A stretch of 64,000 bases of DNA, taken from positions 62,001-126,000 of IMG/VR virus record IMGVR_UViG_3300044695_008209; one strand, written 5' to 3'. The notes beneath the pieces are model-generated. The model was given only the letters and a program-made list of their open reading frames with translations, was not told the DNA's origin and did not search any database. This document shows positions 1 to 9,800 of this stretch, one piece after another. The stretch comes from a virus. Position 1 is the first letter of the stretch, and every line of letters starts with the position of its first letter. Made by a program: the position numbers and the translations under genes.

Positions 1-909
1 AAGGCGGCCATGGACGACCTGCACGCCGCTTCCGTCTACGAGAACAAGGGGATGCTCTCCGTCCAGGTCGTGCCCAACCCGGCCGAGCCGCAGACGTACA
101 CCAACACGGACACCTCGATGGGAACGCGGGTCTTCCGGTGGCTGCAGTCCGTGCGGGACAAGCTGGTCGCCGGGAAGCTCGACCTCGCCAAGCCGGACAT
201 CCCGGGCCCACACGGAATGGCGCTCACGGGTGCGATCACAGTGGTGAAGGTGCTCCCCGAGGGGGGCACGGTGACGTGGTCTACGAACATCAGGGACCTC
301 GTCGGACCGCAGCTCCAGGACGAGTTCCCCTTCTCCAGCATCACCTACACGGAGCAGACCGGGACCGCCGCCTACCTGCCTCTCGAGGAGGCGATCAAGC
401 CCGCCTGGGTATCTGAGACCTACTCGAACAAGCTCATCGGGGGCTTCTACAAGCAGATCCTCGGTTGCGGTTCGATCCACGATCTGTACCCGAACGTCTC
501 TCCAGGAGAGGCCCCGGACGGGGTGCCCTACTCCGGTGCCAGCATCGAGCGCGTGACGGAGGCCCTGGTGGCGGAGTACTCCGCCAGTTCGGATGGAGGG
601 TACCTCGGGCACGAGTTCATCCGCGGGAAGACCGGCCGCAGCTACGCCAGCATCGGCCAGGTGTTCGGCTACGAGACTGGAACCGGAGAGAGCCGGAAGA
701 AGGTCGAGGGGTTCTACACCCAGTCCATCGGGGACTTCTCCGGGCTCAAGGGGGACCGGTGGACGTGGATGACGGAGTCGAACGGGACGCTGGTGAACGA
801 GCACGAGGACAACAAGATCGACCCCGGCCTCGACCCGCGAAGCGGGAGACGTGCTCCAGCCCTCGCCTACCAGTACGAGTTGACCCGGGCCTTGGGCCGC
901 CGGGGTTAG
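1..909 (+). CDS. Virion-block protein, 5' end outside the window
   Basis: The reading frame is open from the first base, so the true start probably lies upstream; the first in-window ATG is at 10. I do not recognise the family. The visible 302 residues are polar with no membrane segment, and have mixed alpha/beta character with many Gly, Ser and Tyr residues. It is the first gene of a co-directional block leading to baseplate genes, so a tail or head-completion role is likely from context only. The last codons overlap a TATA-type hexamer that may be a promoter for the next gene. Confidence 0.7.
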   Translation, partial: KAAMDDLHAASVYENKGMLSVQVVPNPAEPQTYTNTDTSMGTRVFRWLQSVRDKLVAGKLDLAKPDIPGPHGMALTGAITVVKVLPEGGTVTWSTNIRDLVGPQLQDEFPFSSITYTEQTGTAAYLPLEEAIKPAWVSETYSNKLIGGFYKQILGCGSIHDLYPNVSPGEAPDGVPYSGASIERVTEALVAEYSASSDGGYLGHEFIRGKTGRSYASIGQVFGYETGTGESRKKVEGFYTQSIGDFSGLKGDRWTWMTESNGTLVNEHEDNKIDPGLDPRSGRRAPALAYQYELTRALGRRG

Positions 910-915
910 TATAGA
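910..915 (+). promoter_or_regulatory. Candidate -10 hexamer TATAGA
   Basis: TATAGA lies 29 bases upstream of the ATG at 939 in an otherwise GC-rich stretch. The context (TATAG, then TCCCA and GGAG before the start) resembles the stretch before 62068. No convincing -35 is visible. It could serve host RNA polymerase or the phage enzyme. Confidence 0.3.
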
Positions 916-938
916 GTCCCATCGTCTCGGAGTCCTGC

Positions 939-1154
939 ATGCCGACCGCCATCTCCATCGACACCCTCCGCGCCTTCTCGTCCGAGATCTCTGGGATGCA
1001 GAAGGAGTCCGCGGCCACGCTCCCGGACAAGTGGACGGCAGCAGCCCTTCTTGCCGGCGGAGCGATCGGGTCGCACGTCCTGAAGAAGGCCGTACAGGAC
1101 TGGAAGAACGGGCGGCAGATGCGGGTGCAGCAGGCCAGCTACGGAGGGTACTGA
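939..1154 (+). CDS. Small Ala/Gly-rich protein
   Basis: A 71-residue protein with a GGAG ribosome site before the ATG. Residues 1-26 are polar. Residues 33-47 are Ala/Leu/Gly-rich and could form one short membrane-type or packing helix, and the C-terminus is basic. The stop overlaps the next ATG (TGATG), so the two genes are probably translationally coupled. The family is not recognised. Its N-terminal QKESA resembles short EK-x-A motifs in other small virion-block proteins of this window (46912, 56627). Confidence 0.7.
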   Translation: MPTAISIDTLRAFSSEISGMQKESAATLPDKWTAAALLAGGAIGSHVLKKAVQDWKNGRQMRVQQASYGGY

Positions 1155-1678
1155 TGAGCGACGTCGTCAAGAAGCCGGAACTCCACGACTCCCCCGCGCT
1201 CGAGTCCTACGCGAAGTGGCGCCCTCGCCTGCGCCGTGGGGCCTCGTGGGCGTTCCCCGTCGCCGCGGTCGGCAAGGCTGTCGGCGGCGAGGCGCGTACC
1301 ATCGTCCCGCTCACGATCGCTGCCGGAATGGCAGGCGCCGCGGACGCGACGCTCGAAGAGAAGCTCCGGCAGTACAAGGACCACAAGGCCCGCGCGCTCG
1401 TGCAGCGCGGATTCGAGGAGAAGCACATGAGCAGCAAGAAGGCGAGTGTCGAGGATGCCAGCCTGTTCCCCGACGCTGCGGTCACCGCTGCTGAACGAGA
1501 GGCGAGCATCACGCTCACCGGACTCACGCGCAAGCGCGACGAGCTCTCCGCGCGGGCGAACAGCCAGCTGTCGGACTACTTCCCCTCCGCCGCGAAGCAG
1601 AGCGGCAGCTACGGGCGCGGGCTCCGCGTGACCACCGGCCACGGCTCGATCGCGCAGCTGCTCGCCGGCTCGAAGTAG
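1154..1678 (+). CDS. Unknown protein of the virion block
   Basis: A 174-residue protein. I chose the ATG at 1154 because it overlaps the previous stop as TGATG; upstream in-frame starts would run into the preceding gene. It has a basic N-terminal third, an Ala/Gly/Val-rich hydrophobic stretch around residues 32-63 that could be one or two weak membrane helices, then a polar helical region rich in Lys and Glu. No family is recognised. It sits directly before the sigma-like gene, in the same operon. Confidence 0.7.
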   Translation: MSDVVKKPELHDSPALESYAKWRPRLRRGASWAFPVAAVGKAVGGEARTIVPLTIAAGMAGAADATLEEKLRQYKDHKARALVQRGFEEKHMSSKKASVEDASLFPDAAVTAAEREASITLTGLTRKRDELSARANSQLSDYFPSAAKQSGSYGRGLRVTTGHGSIAQLLAGSK

Positions 1679-1683
1679 GGCGC

Positions 1684-2571
1684 ATGGGCCTCCTCCTGCG
1701 CGCCTTCGAGAAGCGGGCGACGGGCAGTGTTCTGCCGGTCGCGCCGCCCGTGGCTGCGTCTGCGCCAGCCACGCTGCCCGCACCGGCGGCAGGCGTGCAG
1801 TGGCATCCGGACTGGGCACCAGAGGGCGGGTGGCAGGAGCCCGGGAACGCGAAGGGCTGGCGCCGCCCGGCGCAGGAGGGGAGGCGGAAGGAACTCTTCC
1901 TCTGGGACCAATGGAAGAAGGGCGGGCAGACTCCGGAGCTGTCGGCGCCCCTCCTGAAGTCCCTGCGGCCGGTGATCTACTCGCAGGGCGTCCGCGCCTG
2001 GGCAGACCGGGTTCCGGTGCAGACTCCCGTGCTCGAGGCCAAGGCAGTGCAGCTGACCCTCGGCGCGCTGGAGTCGTACAACCCGGTGAAGGCCCAGCTG
2101 AACACGCACGTCACGAACACGCTGAAGGGCATGCACCGCTTCGCGACCACGCGCCAGAACATGACCCGGCTGACCGAGGCACGCCGGCGTCTGGTTGGAC
2201 CATACCAGCGGGCCCTCTCGCGCCTGAAGGACAAGCTCGAGCGAGAGCCCACCGTCCTTGAGCTCGCCGACGAGATGAAGGAGTCGCCCGCCAACGTGGA
2301 GAAGCTCCTGCTGGAGATGAAGGACGATCTCATGTCCTCTGGCGCGATGGATGACCCCTTCCTCGACGAGACCTCGGAGTCGCGCCTCAAGCTCCAGCTC
2401 ATCCGGTACAGCCTCACCCCCGACGAGAACACGGTCCTGGACTACCTCATGGGCACGGGCGGTAGGCCGAAGATCGAGAGCACGGGGGCCATCGCGAAGC
2501 GCGAGGGTTGGTCCGACTCTCGCGTCTCCCAGATCAAGAACGCGATCATGCGCAAGTGGAAGGGCAAGTGA
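1684..2571 (+). CDS. Sigma-70-like RNA polymerase specificity factor
   Basis: A 295-residue protein. Residues 15-40 are a Pro/Ala-rich tail. Residues 80-165 resemble sigma region 2, with a helix pair around ALESYNPVKAQLNTHV that matches the region 2.2-2.4 pattern (AL..FDP then a KFSTY-like segment). Residues 172-215 resemble region 3 (LEREPTVLELADEM). Residues 232-295 resemble region 4, with a helix-turn-helix ending in REGWSDSRVSQIKNAI. Region 1.1 is absent. It is encoded among virion genes, well away from early-type genes. With a phage RNA polymerase gene at 50319, the natural inference is that it directs that enzyme, although it could redirect the host polymerase instead. The fold call is fairly firm; the partner is inferred. 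Confidence 0.8.
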   Translation: MGLLLRAFEKRATGSVLPVAPPVAASAPATLPAPAAGVQWHPDWAPEGGWQEPGNAKGWRRPAQEGRRKELFLWDQWKKGGQTPELSAPLLKSLRPVIYSQGVRAWADRVPVQTPVLEAKAVQLTLGALESYNPVKAQLNTHVTNTLKGMHRFATTRQNMTRLTEARRRLVGPYQRALSRLKDKLEREPTVLELADEMKESPANVEKLLLEMKDDLMSSGAMDDPFLDETSESRLKLQLIRYSLTPDENTVLDYLMGTGGRPKIESTGAIAKREGWSDSRVSQIKNAIMRKWKGK

Positions 2572-2807
2572 GCGAGTCCACCCTCCAGACGTTCATCGAC
2601 GAGCTCGAGGAGGTCCTGACCGAGTACCTCGACTCCGAGACTGCGCGCGTCGAGAACGAGCGCGACTTCCTCCTCTCGGTGTACAACGGACGGACGGACG
2701 GGATCACCGTCGAGGATGTCTCGACGGAGTTCACCATGAAGTACCTGTCTGGCAACCTCGGGGACTACATGCCCATCGAGGAGGACGTGAGCACACCCAG
2801 CGGCTAA
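2568..2807 (+). CDS. Small acidic protein
   Basis: A 79-residue protein starting at the GTG that overlaps the sigma-like gene's stop (GTGA). It is strongly acidic, with a helical, coiled-coil-like first half rich in Glu, Leu and Val, and no Cys or membrane segment. The function is unknown. Tight coupling to the sigma-like gene makes a regulatory partner (for instance an anti-sigma or adaptor) thinkable, but an ordinary virion accessory role is equally possible. Confidence 0.65.
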   Translation: MSESTLQTFIDELEEVLTEYLDSETARVENERDFLLSVYNGRTDGITVEDVSTEFTMKYLSGNLGDYMPIEEDVSTPSG

Positions 2808-2817
2808 AGGAGTGGGC

Positions 2818-3516
2818 ATGTCCACCGAGCGCGTACTGAACTTTGAGGTCACCACGACGCTGTCCGTCAGCCAGTTGGACGCGGATGGGGTCGCGACCGC
2901 CATCAACGCCGACGCGACCCCGACCCTCGAGATCGTCCAGGCCGGCGTCGTGGTGAACGAGGCGGAGTCCGCAGTCGTGACCTCGACCGGAACGGGCACC
3001 TACGAGTGCGCGTGGACACCGCTGCTCGTGGGCCGGCACGTCTTGACGTGGACGTACACGGTGGGAGGGGACGAGTTCACCTCGGAAGAGAAGGTCGATG
3101 TCATCGCCGACATCAGCGGGGAGTCCGACTCTTCGCTCCCAGGAGAGGCTGTCCCCGCCGTTCCCGACCTGGGCGAAGCCGGCACCTGTCGGGTGTTCGG
3201 GCAGTTCTACGACGCGACCGGAAACGGGGCCCAGGGGATCTACGTGCGCTTCACACCGGACCGGGACTCTACGTCCTTTCTGGCGTCCGGCATCGTCGCC
3301 GTCGAGGTCACGGCCGTGAGCGATGAGGACGGCGCTCTGGAGTTGTACCTGGTCCGCGGCGTCACGGGCATCCTCGCCATCACCGGCGTCGGGGTCGTTC
3401 GCCGTGTCACGGTGCCGACCACCGGGCAGATCAACATCAAGGACCTGGCGGACAGCGGGGATGACCCCCTCGAGGTGCAGACTCCGGTGTTCCACAAGCT
3501 CCCGCGGAGGTCCTGA
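2818..3516 (+). CDS. Ig-like virion accessory protein (duplicated module, copy 1)
   Basis: A 232-residue, all-beta-looking protein. The ATG at 2818 follows AAGGAG at a good distance, so the in-frame GTG at 2812 was not used. Residues about 3-95 look like an Ig-type beta sandwich (alternating Thr/Val strands, a GTGTYECAWTP turn). Residues about 120-215 form a second module with CRVFG, QGI, DEDGALELYLVRG, a VP turn and an IKDL ending; the same layout recurs in the next gene. It is probably a surface or tail decoration protein. Its stop overlaps the next start as TGATG. Confidence 0.65.
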   Translation: MSTERVLNFEVTTTLSVSQLDADGVATAINADATPTLEIVQAGVVVNEAESAVVTSTGTGTYECAWTPLLVGRHVLTWTYTVGGDEFTSEEKVDVIADISGESDSSLPGEAVPAVPDLGEAGTCRVFGQFYDATGNGAQGIYVRFTPDRDSTSFLASGIVAVEVTAVSDEDGALELYLVRGVTGILAITGVGVVRRVTVPTTGQINIKDLADSGDDPLEVQTPVFHKLPRRS

Positions 3517-4442
3517 TGGTCCCGGTCACCCTGCTCATCACCGACGACTCCATCTCGCAGGAGGCGGTGGCCGACGTCGTCGTGCGGTTCTACAGCGAGG
3601 ACGGGAGTACCTTCGTCACTCAGGCGCAGACCGACGAGAACGGGGAGCTCACCCTGGACCTTGAGGATGCGACCACCTACTGGGTGCGCTTCTTCAAGAT
3701 CGGGTACCAGTTCGAGTCGAAGCTCACCATCGACGTGGACTCGGGAGCGTCGTCGAACACCTTCGACATCGAGGCCGTGGACCTGGAGGTGCTCCCGCCC
3801 TCGACCGTTCCGATCCTCTGCCGGGTGTCCGGCTACGTGGCCGGCGGGGATCTCACGCCGCGACAGGGCATCACGTTCACCTTCACGCTCACGGGCAGCC
3901 CCCGCGTGGCTGCGGGGCGCGTGATGGTCCTCCAGGACCTCGTTACCGTCACCGATGCGGACGGGTGGCTCGAAGTCGAGCTGGTTCGCGGGGGCGTGTA
4001 CGACTGCGTGGTCGAGGGGCAGGACGACGTCGTCTACCGGGTCAAGGTCCCGGACCGCACGTCGATCGGTATCACCGATCTGGTCTGGCCCTACCTGGTG
4101 GAGCTCGTCTACCAGCAGGACGGCGTGGACGTGACCGAGGTCTCCGTGCCAGTCGGCGAGACGGTCGAGATCGACACGTATGTGCGCTTCTCCAGCGGGG
4201 TGGTGACCCCCTTCAAGTACGACGGAGACGTCGGGTGGCGCGAGGTCAGCAACTACCTGACCCTCTTGCTCGGAGACTCCGGCATCGCAAGCCAGACCAT
4301 CTCTGCGGGGGTGATGACGATCACAGGCAACACGGTCGGCGAGACCACCATCACCGCCTCCGTCATCCCCAACATCGAGGCGGCGCGCCTTCCTGAGCCG
4401 ACGAGAACCCTCCCGACGCTGACCATCACTGTGACGGCGTAG
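3516..4442 (+). CDS. Multi-domain beta virion protein (duplicated module, copy 2)
   Basis: A 308-residue protein. The N-terminal ~85 residues resemble a carboxypeptidase-regulatory-like or prealbumin-like beta domain (TDENGELTLDL, then a Tyr-rich turn). Residues about 100-195 repeat the module of the upstream gene (CRVSG, RQGI, TDADGWLEVELVRG, VP, GITDL). Residues about 205-305 resemble a bacterial Ig-like group 2 domain (VPVGETVEID, then GNTVGETTITASV). Such domains usually sit on exposed phage surfaces. The function is inferred from fold and context only. Confidence 0.65.
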   Translation: MVPVTLLITDDSISQEAVADVVVRFYSEDGSTFVTQAQTDENGELTLDLEDATTYWVRFFKIGYQFESKLTIDVDSGASSNTFDIEAVDLEVLPPSTVPILCRVSGYVAGGDLTPRQGITFTFTLTGSPRVAAGRVMVLQDLVTVTDADGWLEVELVRGGVYDCVVEGQDDVVYRVKVPDRTSIGITDLVWPYLVELVYQQDGVDVTEVSVPVGETVEIDTYVRFSSGVVTPFKYDGDVGWREVSNYLTLLLGDSGIASQTISAGVMTITGNTVGETTITASVIPNIEAARLPEPTRTLPTLTITVTA

Positions 4443-4444
4443 CC

Positions 4445-5872
4445 ATGGGCACGAGCATCAAGGAGTCCGCCCTCCTCGACGCTGCCGCACGCGTCTCCAG
4501 TGCCACGGTCGGCGCCTCGCGCGGTCCGGGAGGCTACCGCTCGGTGGACGGGGAGTGGGAGAAGCTCCGAGGCAAGCTGGCGCGTGCGTTGGTGTCCGAC
4601 CCCGATCTGGTGACGTACTTCGCCTACCTCGCGTCCAACCGCGCGTGCGCCTTGGCGCAGAAGGCGGCTGCGCAGCTCTGCAGCATGGCGGTGTCCGTGG
4701 AGGGCTGGAAGTACGCCCAGGTCGAGGCGAAGCCTCCCACCCAGCTCCAGAAGACACTCGCCACCGTCACGACGCGGGACACCTTCAGCGCCGCAGACGC
4801 GTCGCGCCTCTCCACCGAGGTGAACACCTACATCGCAGCAGAGCTGATCCCGAAGATTACCAAGGGAGGGCGGCTGCAGACGCGCGGCACCGAGGCGTAC
4901 TCCGACTACCGCAAGACGCGCGACGAGCTCATCGTGACGTGGAAGAAGCTCCGCCAGGCCCTCGCTGCCTCCTCGGGAACGCGGTTCTTCACCGAGGCCC
5001 CGCTGCGGAACGTCGCGCTCAGCGTGCCGCTCGCCGCACTGGACGCGACGGCCTCGCTCCTCGACCAGGCGAAGCTGACCGACTTCACGGTTCAGCTCGC
5101 CGCGGCGGGCGCTGCCGTAGCGGCGATGGGGCGTCGCGTGGGTCTCAAGACGCGGCTGTGCACCGGTCCGACGGAGTTCCCAGGAGAGGTGACCGTCAAC
5201 GCGACCATCGAGTCGGGGACGGTCGCCGAGATCACGATGGTCCCTGCGCCGGCGCTGCTGGGCATCAAGCCCGGAGACTCGGTGGTCTCTACCGACGGGA
5301 AGACGGCAACCGTGTCGGCGGTCGGAGACGCGGGGATCACGCTCTCAGCCTCCACGATCACCTCCATCAGCGAGGGGGTGTCGGTGTTCTCCGCTGCCTA
5401 CCTCCAGTGGGAGACCTTCGCCCTCGCCCTGGACGCTCCCTACGCGGAGATGCCGTCCGAGGCGCAGCTACTGTCCGAGGTCCGGCGCAAGGAGAGTCCG
5501 AGTGCGGCCAGGATCCGCGGGCTGATGGAGTTCCTCTGCCGCGCCGCAGCGATCCTCGACAGCGTTTCCTCCGACGCCTCGGCGGCGCTGACGCGCGTGG
5601 GGGGCGAGCAGTACGCGTACCCCGGTGTTCCGGTGGCCACGCTGTTGCGAGAGTTCTCGCCGACGTTCGACGCGAAGACGAAGCAGGCGGGGAACCGGCT
5701 GCTCTCCGAGTTGGAGAGCGGAGGGTTCGACTACGCGGTCGAGCTCCTCTACCGGGGAGAGGTGGACTTGCTGATGCTGCTCAACGCGTCCGACGTCTCC
5801 AGGTCGGGGAGGCTGGACTCCGCGGTCGCTGCCCTCAGCACCTACTCGGGAGGTGCTCGTGGGGTGGGATGA
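4445..5872 (+). CDS. Unknown 475-residue tail-region protein
   Basis: A largely helical, Ala-rich protein with an interruption around residues 235-315 that reads as a small beta domain. That part contains LGIKPGDSVVSTDG, a variant of the GD-type beta module common in the large tail proteins of this window. No enzyme motif, signal peptide or membrane segment is seen. It lies directly upstream of the gp25-like and gpJ-like genes, so a baseplate or tail-assembly role is likely. No family is recognised. Confidence 0.65.
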   Translation: MGTSIKESALLDAAARVSSATVGASRGPGGYRSVDGEWEKLRGKLARALVSDPDLVTYFAYLASNRACALAQKAAAQLCSMAVSVEGWKYAQVEAKPPTQLQKTLATVTTRDTFSAADASRLSTEVNTYIAAELIPKITKGGRLQTRGTEAYSDYRKTRDELIVTWKKLRQALAASSGTRFFTEAPLRNVALSVPLAALDATASLLDQAKLTDFTVQLAAAGAAVAAMGRRVGLKTRLCTGPTEFPGEVTVNATIESGTVAEITMVPAPALLGIKPGDSVVSTDGKTATVSAVGDAGITLSASTITSISEGVSVFSAAYLQWETFALALDAPYAEMPSEAQLLSEVRRKESPSAARIRGLMEFLCRAAAILDSVSSDASAALTRVGGEQYAYPGVPVATLLREFSPTFDAKTKQAGNRLLSELESGGFDYAVELLYRGEVDLLMLLNASDVSRSGRLDSAVAALSTYSGGARGVG

Positions 5873-6191
5873 AACACGTGTCCAGGTCGCGCAGGCCGTC
5901 GCCGTCATTCGGGCGAGGGAGGTCGCTGACCGTGGGACGAACACGACGCTCGAGATCTCCTTGCTGGAGGAGATCGTGGCCCTGGACTCCGCGCAGACCT
6001 CTGCCGTGGACACTCTGGGCGCCGGGAACCTGATCGAGCACGCGGACGACGGGAACGTGCGGCCCGGACGACTGCAGCAGCTCGAGGCGATGCGCACGCT
6101 GTTCTTCGGGGACAGCGCCTCCGGTCAGGAGGGCCTTCTTGATATGATGCGGAAGATGCCGGATCCCTCCGAGCCATCGGAGCAGTCATGA
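5859..6191 (+). CDS. Small tail-region protein of unknown function
   Basis: A 110-residue protein. The GTG at 5859 is preferred because GGGAGG sits five bases upstream; an in-frame GTG at 5853 is the alternative. The gene overlaps the end of the upstream gene by 14 bases and the start of the next by four (ATGA). It is acidic and helical, with a Met/Pro/Ser-rich C-terminus. No family is recognised. Position just before the gp25-like wedge gene suggests an assembly factor or minor baseplate part. Confidence 0.6.
   Translation: MGWDETRVQVAQAVAVIRAREVADRGTNTTLEISLLEEIVALDSAQTSAVDTLGAGNLIEHADDGNVRPGRLQQLEAMRTLFFGDSASGQEGLLDMMRKMPDPSEPSEQS
6143..6148 (+). promoter_or_regulatory. Candidate -10 hexamer TATGAT
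   Basis: TATGAT, one base from the bacterial consensus TATAAT, lies 45 bases upstream of the ATG at 6188, inside the end of the preceding gene. No recognisable -35 is present. It could start a transcript for the baseplate genes, or be chance. Confidence 0.22.
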
Positions 6192-6835
6192 GCGCCGCAG
6201 ACTTCCAGGCCCTCGCCTTCAGCGACCTCGCACCTCTTCGGTCCGTCGGGTTCTACTCGCAAGACCCGCTCACCCTCGACGTTCGCGGCTCCTCCTTCGT
6301 CGGAGTGACCGGCGTCAACGTGAACGGCACCCCTGCGCTGGAGTACATCGTCGTCTCCTCGACTCGCATCCTCGTGCAGGTGCCCAAGGCCGAGCTGCAC
6401 TCGCAGCTCAAGTCCGTGCGCGTCATCTTGGCCCGGTCCGGGCTGACGGCCGCGGCTCTCGTCTCGTTCGACGCTGTCGTGCCGGGTGTGCGCGCGACGG
6501 GCTTCACGAAGATGATGCAGGCTTATCTCCGCGTGCTCTTCACGAACCCCGGGGACGACCTCGCGTACCCGTGGCTGGGTGGCGGCATGTACGGCTTGGT
6601 CGGGAGCGCTGGGACGCCGAGCGAGCTCCGTGCACGCGCGTCGGTGGGAGTGAACACCGCCGCCCAGCACCTGATCCGCCTTCAGGTGAGAAACCCTGTG
6701 CTCACAGACGCGGAGAAGCTACGCTCCGCCACGCTGCTGCAGGCCGACTACAACTCGGCGACGTCTTCGATCAATGCACGAATCGCGTTGACTGCACTGG
6801 ACGGCACCACCGGCAACCCCCTCGTGAGCGTGTAG
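6188..6835 (+). CDS. Baseplate wedge protein, gp25/gpW-like
   Basis: A 215-residue protein. Residues about 25-100 look like an IPT/TIG-type Ig domain (DVRGSSFVGVTGVNVNG). Residues about 105-200 resemble the gp25/gpW wedge family, in particular LFTNPGDDLAYPWLGGG at 118-134, which matches the conserved F-T-x-P-G-E...P-x-x-G segment. The next gene is gpJ/gp6-like, the same order as in P2 (W then J) and T4-type baseplates. The protein should form part of the sheath-initiating wedge. An N-terminal Ig fusion is less usual for the family. The call rests on motif plus synteny. Confidence 0.65.
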   Translation: MSAADFQALAFSDLAPLRSVGFYSQDPLTLDVRGSSFVGVTGVNVNGTPALEYIVVSSTRILVQVPKAELHSQLKSVRVILARSGLTAAALVSFDAVVPGVRATGFTKMMQAYLRVLFTNPGDDLAYPWLGGGMYGLVGSAGTPSELRARASVGVNTAAQHLIRLQVRNPVLTDAEKLRSATLLQADYNSATSSINARIALTALDGTTGNPLVSV

Positions 6836-6837
6836 AG

Positions 6838-9800
6838 ATGGCGAACATCAACTCCCAGGCCGAGGCCATCCGAGACTTCCTTGTGGGGCGTCTCGAGCTC
6901 TACGACCCGAGCATGGACACGTCGGAGGGCTCTGCCCTCTGGTCGCAGGTGATCGAGCCGACGTTCGAGCTCCTGGGCACGGATCCGTTCGACACGGACA
7001 TCCGCTCGTTCTTGAAGGACCGGGTCACCCAGGCGTTCCCGCTCATCTCCGCGCAGGACGGCGACGCGCTCGTCGACCTCCTCATCACCCCGCTCGAAGT
7101 CCTGCTCGAGCCGCTGAAGCGCGAGATCCAGATCATCCGCAAGGGGCAGTCCGCTCGGTACCCCGAGAACCTGCGCCTCGAGGACGCCCGTGACCTGGCT
7201 GCCAACTTCTTCATCGAGTGGCGCAGCGGCACTCGTTCGAGCGGGGTGGTGCGCATCTACTTCGCGGCACCGACGCACCTGACCGTGCTCCCCACCGCGG
7301 AGTTCTCGACAGCCAGCGGGCTGCTGTTCTACCCGACGCGCGCCATGACCGTGCGTCCGGAGACGATGCTGCTCTACCGGTCCGGCCAGGAGTACTACGT
7401 CGACGTGCCCCTCACGGCGGGGGACTCGACGATCGGGCACAACATCGAGAAGGGCGCGATCACCGGCGTCCGCGGCATCACGGGGTTCTCCCGCATCACG
7501 AACCTCCGGCCCTTCGAGGGAGGCTCGAGTCCGGAGACCGCCGCCGAGCTCCTGGCGCGGGTGCAGTCCAGCCTGGCGGAGCGCACCCTCAACGTACGTC
7601 GCGGCATCGTGGCGAGGCTCGAGACGGACTTCGCGTCGGTCGTGGACGTCGAGGTCGTCGGCTTCGGTGACCCCGAGATGGCGCGCGACATCATCACGGG
7701 CGGGGGTGAGGGGTCCGTCATCGCGAGCGGCGTCTGCTTCATCGTGGGCCAGTTCGTGCTGATGTTCTCGGCGTTCGAGGACCGTGGCTTCGCCGGCACC
7801 ACGGTGATCTCCGAAGGGGACGAGATCGAGCTGAACTTCTGGAGCTTCCTGTACAGCACCGAGGTCGGTGCCGCGAACGAGAAGTTCAAGATCGACACGA
7901 TCCTCTTCGACTCCAGGAACAGCATCACGGAGATGCCGTCCATCCTGCTGTTCCGCATCGACGGCGTGCCCTCCGTCACCTCACCGGTCGCCGGGGCACT
8001 CCCCGGAGTCCTTCCCGGTGTCTTCGCTGTGGTCCGCTCCACGGGCAAGATCGAGATCTCCGACATCCCAGGGGGCATCCTTGACCCGGACACCCTGCGG
8101 GGCACCATCGAGATCAACGACAACGAGGTCCACGTCGGCGGGCACTACGACGTGTGGCTCCGCGCCGCGAGCGCCACTGCAGACTCCGCCACCCACGAGG
8201 CCGTGCGGTCCGAGACCGCGCTCCTCGAGGGTTCCGACGTGGTCCTCGCGGGGGAGAGCTCCACGTACCGACACATCGTCCACCGGACCTACACCGTCAG
8301 CAGCTCCACGTCGTTCCCGCTGGGTGCAACGCTGTCCTGCGCGAGCAGTCGGGCCTCTGCGGTGATCGCCGAGGTCAGCCGCGCGGGTGCCGTCTACACG
8401 TACATCCTCTGGGAGATGAACGGCGTCGAGTTCGCCATCGGGGACAACGTCACGGATGGGACCACCACGGGAGTTCTCTCCGCGGTCAGCACGACCTCCT
8501 GGAAGGACTCGGGAGTCGAGCGCGGCATGGCCCTCTCGCTTCCCGGAGGGAACGAGGAGGGGACCTACCGCATCCTCAAGGTCGACGGGTCCTTCCTCTA
8601 CATCGACATCAACCTCACGACGACGGGACGTGACCAGCTCTTCCGTGTGCTCTCCGAGGTGACGCTCGACCTCTTCTCGCCCAAGACCATCCTCATCCCC
8701 TTCGGAGAGGCCGAGGGCGACGACCTCCGCACCGTCATCGGCTCCAAGACGGTGCGCACCACTACCAATCTGCAGGACTACGGCGTCGCCGTGGGCGACA
8801 CGATCGAGATCCTCGCCGGCGATGACGAGGGGTCCTACACGATCACCGCGTGGGACACGACGTACGGGGGACAGGGCGCTGTCCTCAGCGCCGTGATGAC
8901 CGCGACGAACTCGTCGGTGACCTACCGGGCCTACCGCACGCAGCAGGCGATCCAGCGCCCCCTCCTGCGCATGATCCCCGACGGAGTCGTGCTCCTCGAC
9001 GGCGACGGGCAGGACAGCGGCTACAAGATCCCCAACGCGCTCCCTGTCGACGTGCGCCCCGTCCACGCCTTCTCCGGGGCGAAGACCATCGCGGAGGGAC
9101 TCAACGGCTTCGTCCTGATGGACCCCGGCAGCGGGTGGGCGCCGAGTGCGGATTACACCGTCGACATCGACACCTACGACTGGGCCGGCAGGACGGGAGG
9201 AGACTTCGAGGCCTTCTACACGGAGGAGAAGTTCCGCCGCGCGTACACTGACGAGGCGCTCAGCAGCGCCGGCGGCTACATCGCGGTCATCTCGGTGCAC
9301 GGCAGCACCGGCCAGATGTACCTGGACTCCAACCTGCCCAGCGAGGTCAAGGACTTCCTCGGGAACATGCAGGACTGGCTGCTCGACATCATCGCTACCT
9401 TCGGCTTCGGCGGTGACGAGGAGGCCCTCGTCACCGCGTTCAGTCCGCTGAAGTTCGGGCCGGCGGAGGCGGCGCTGCCGCTCCTGATGCAGTTCGAGAT
9501 CCTCATCCCCTACGAGGTCTTCGACGGCTGCAACAACGTGTTCGTGGCGCTCCCCGAGTTCGACTGGAAGAACGAGTTCGAGGCCACGGACACCTTCAAC
9601 GACGCGCTGGACCGTTTCAACGACGGCACCATGCCTGGGAAGGCGCCGGCGCTGCTGAAGGCCGTCGCCGGCGACGCGCTCGCGATCACCAGCGGCCTGA
9701 ACGCGGGCTCCTACATCATCGAGAGCGTGCAGGCGTACACGTTGGTCAACATGCGCGCGGTCGTCGACGGCGGGGGCGCCATCGACCTCGACAACGCGTA

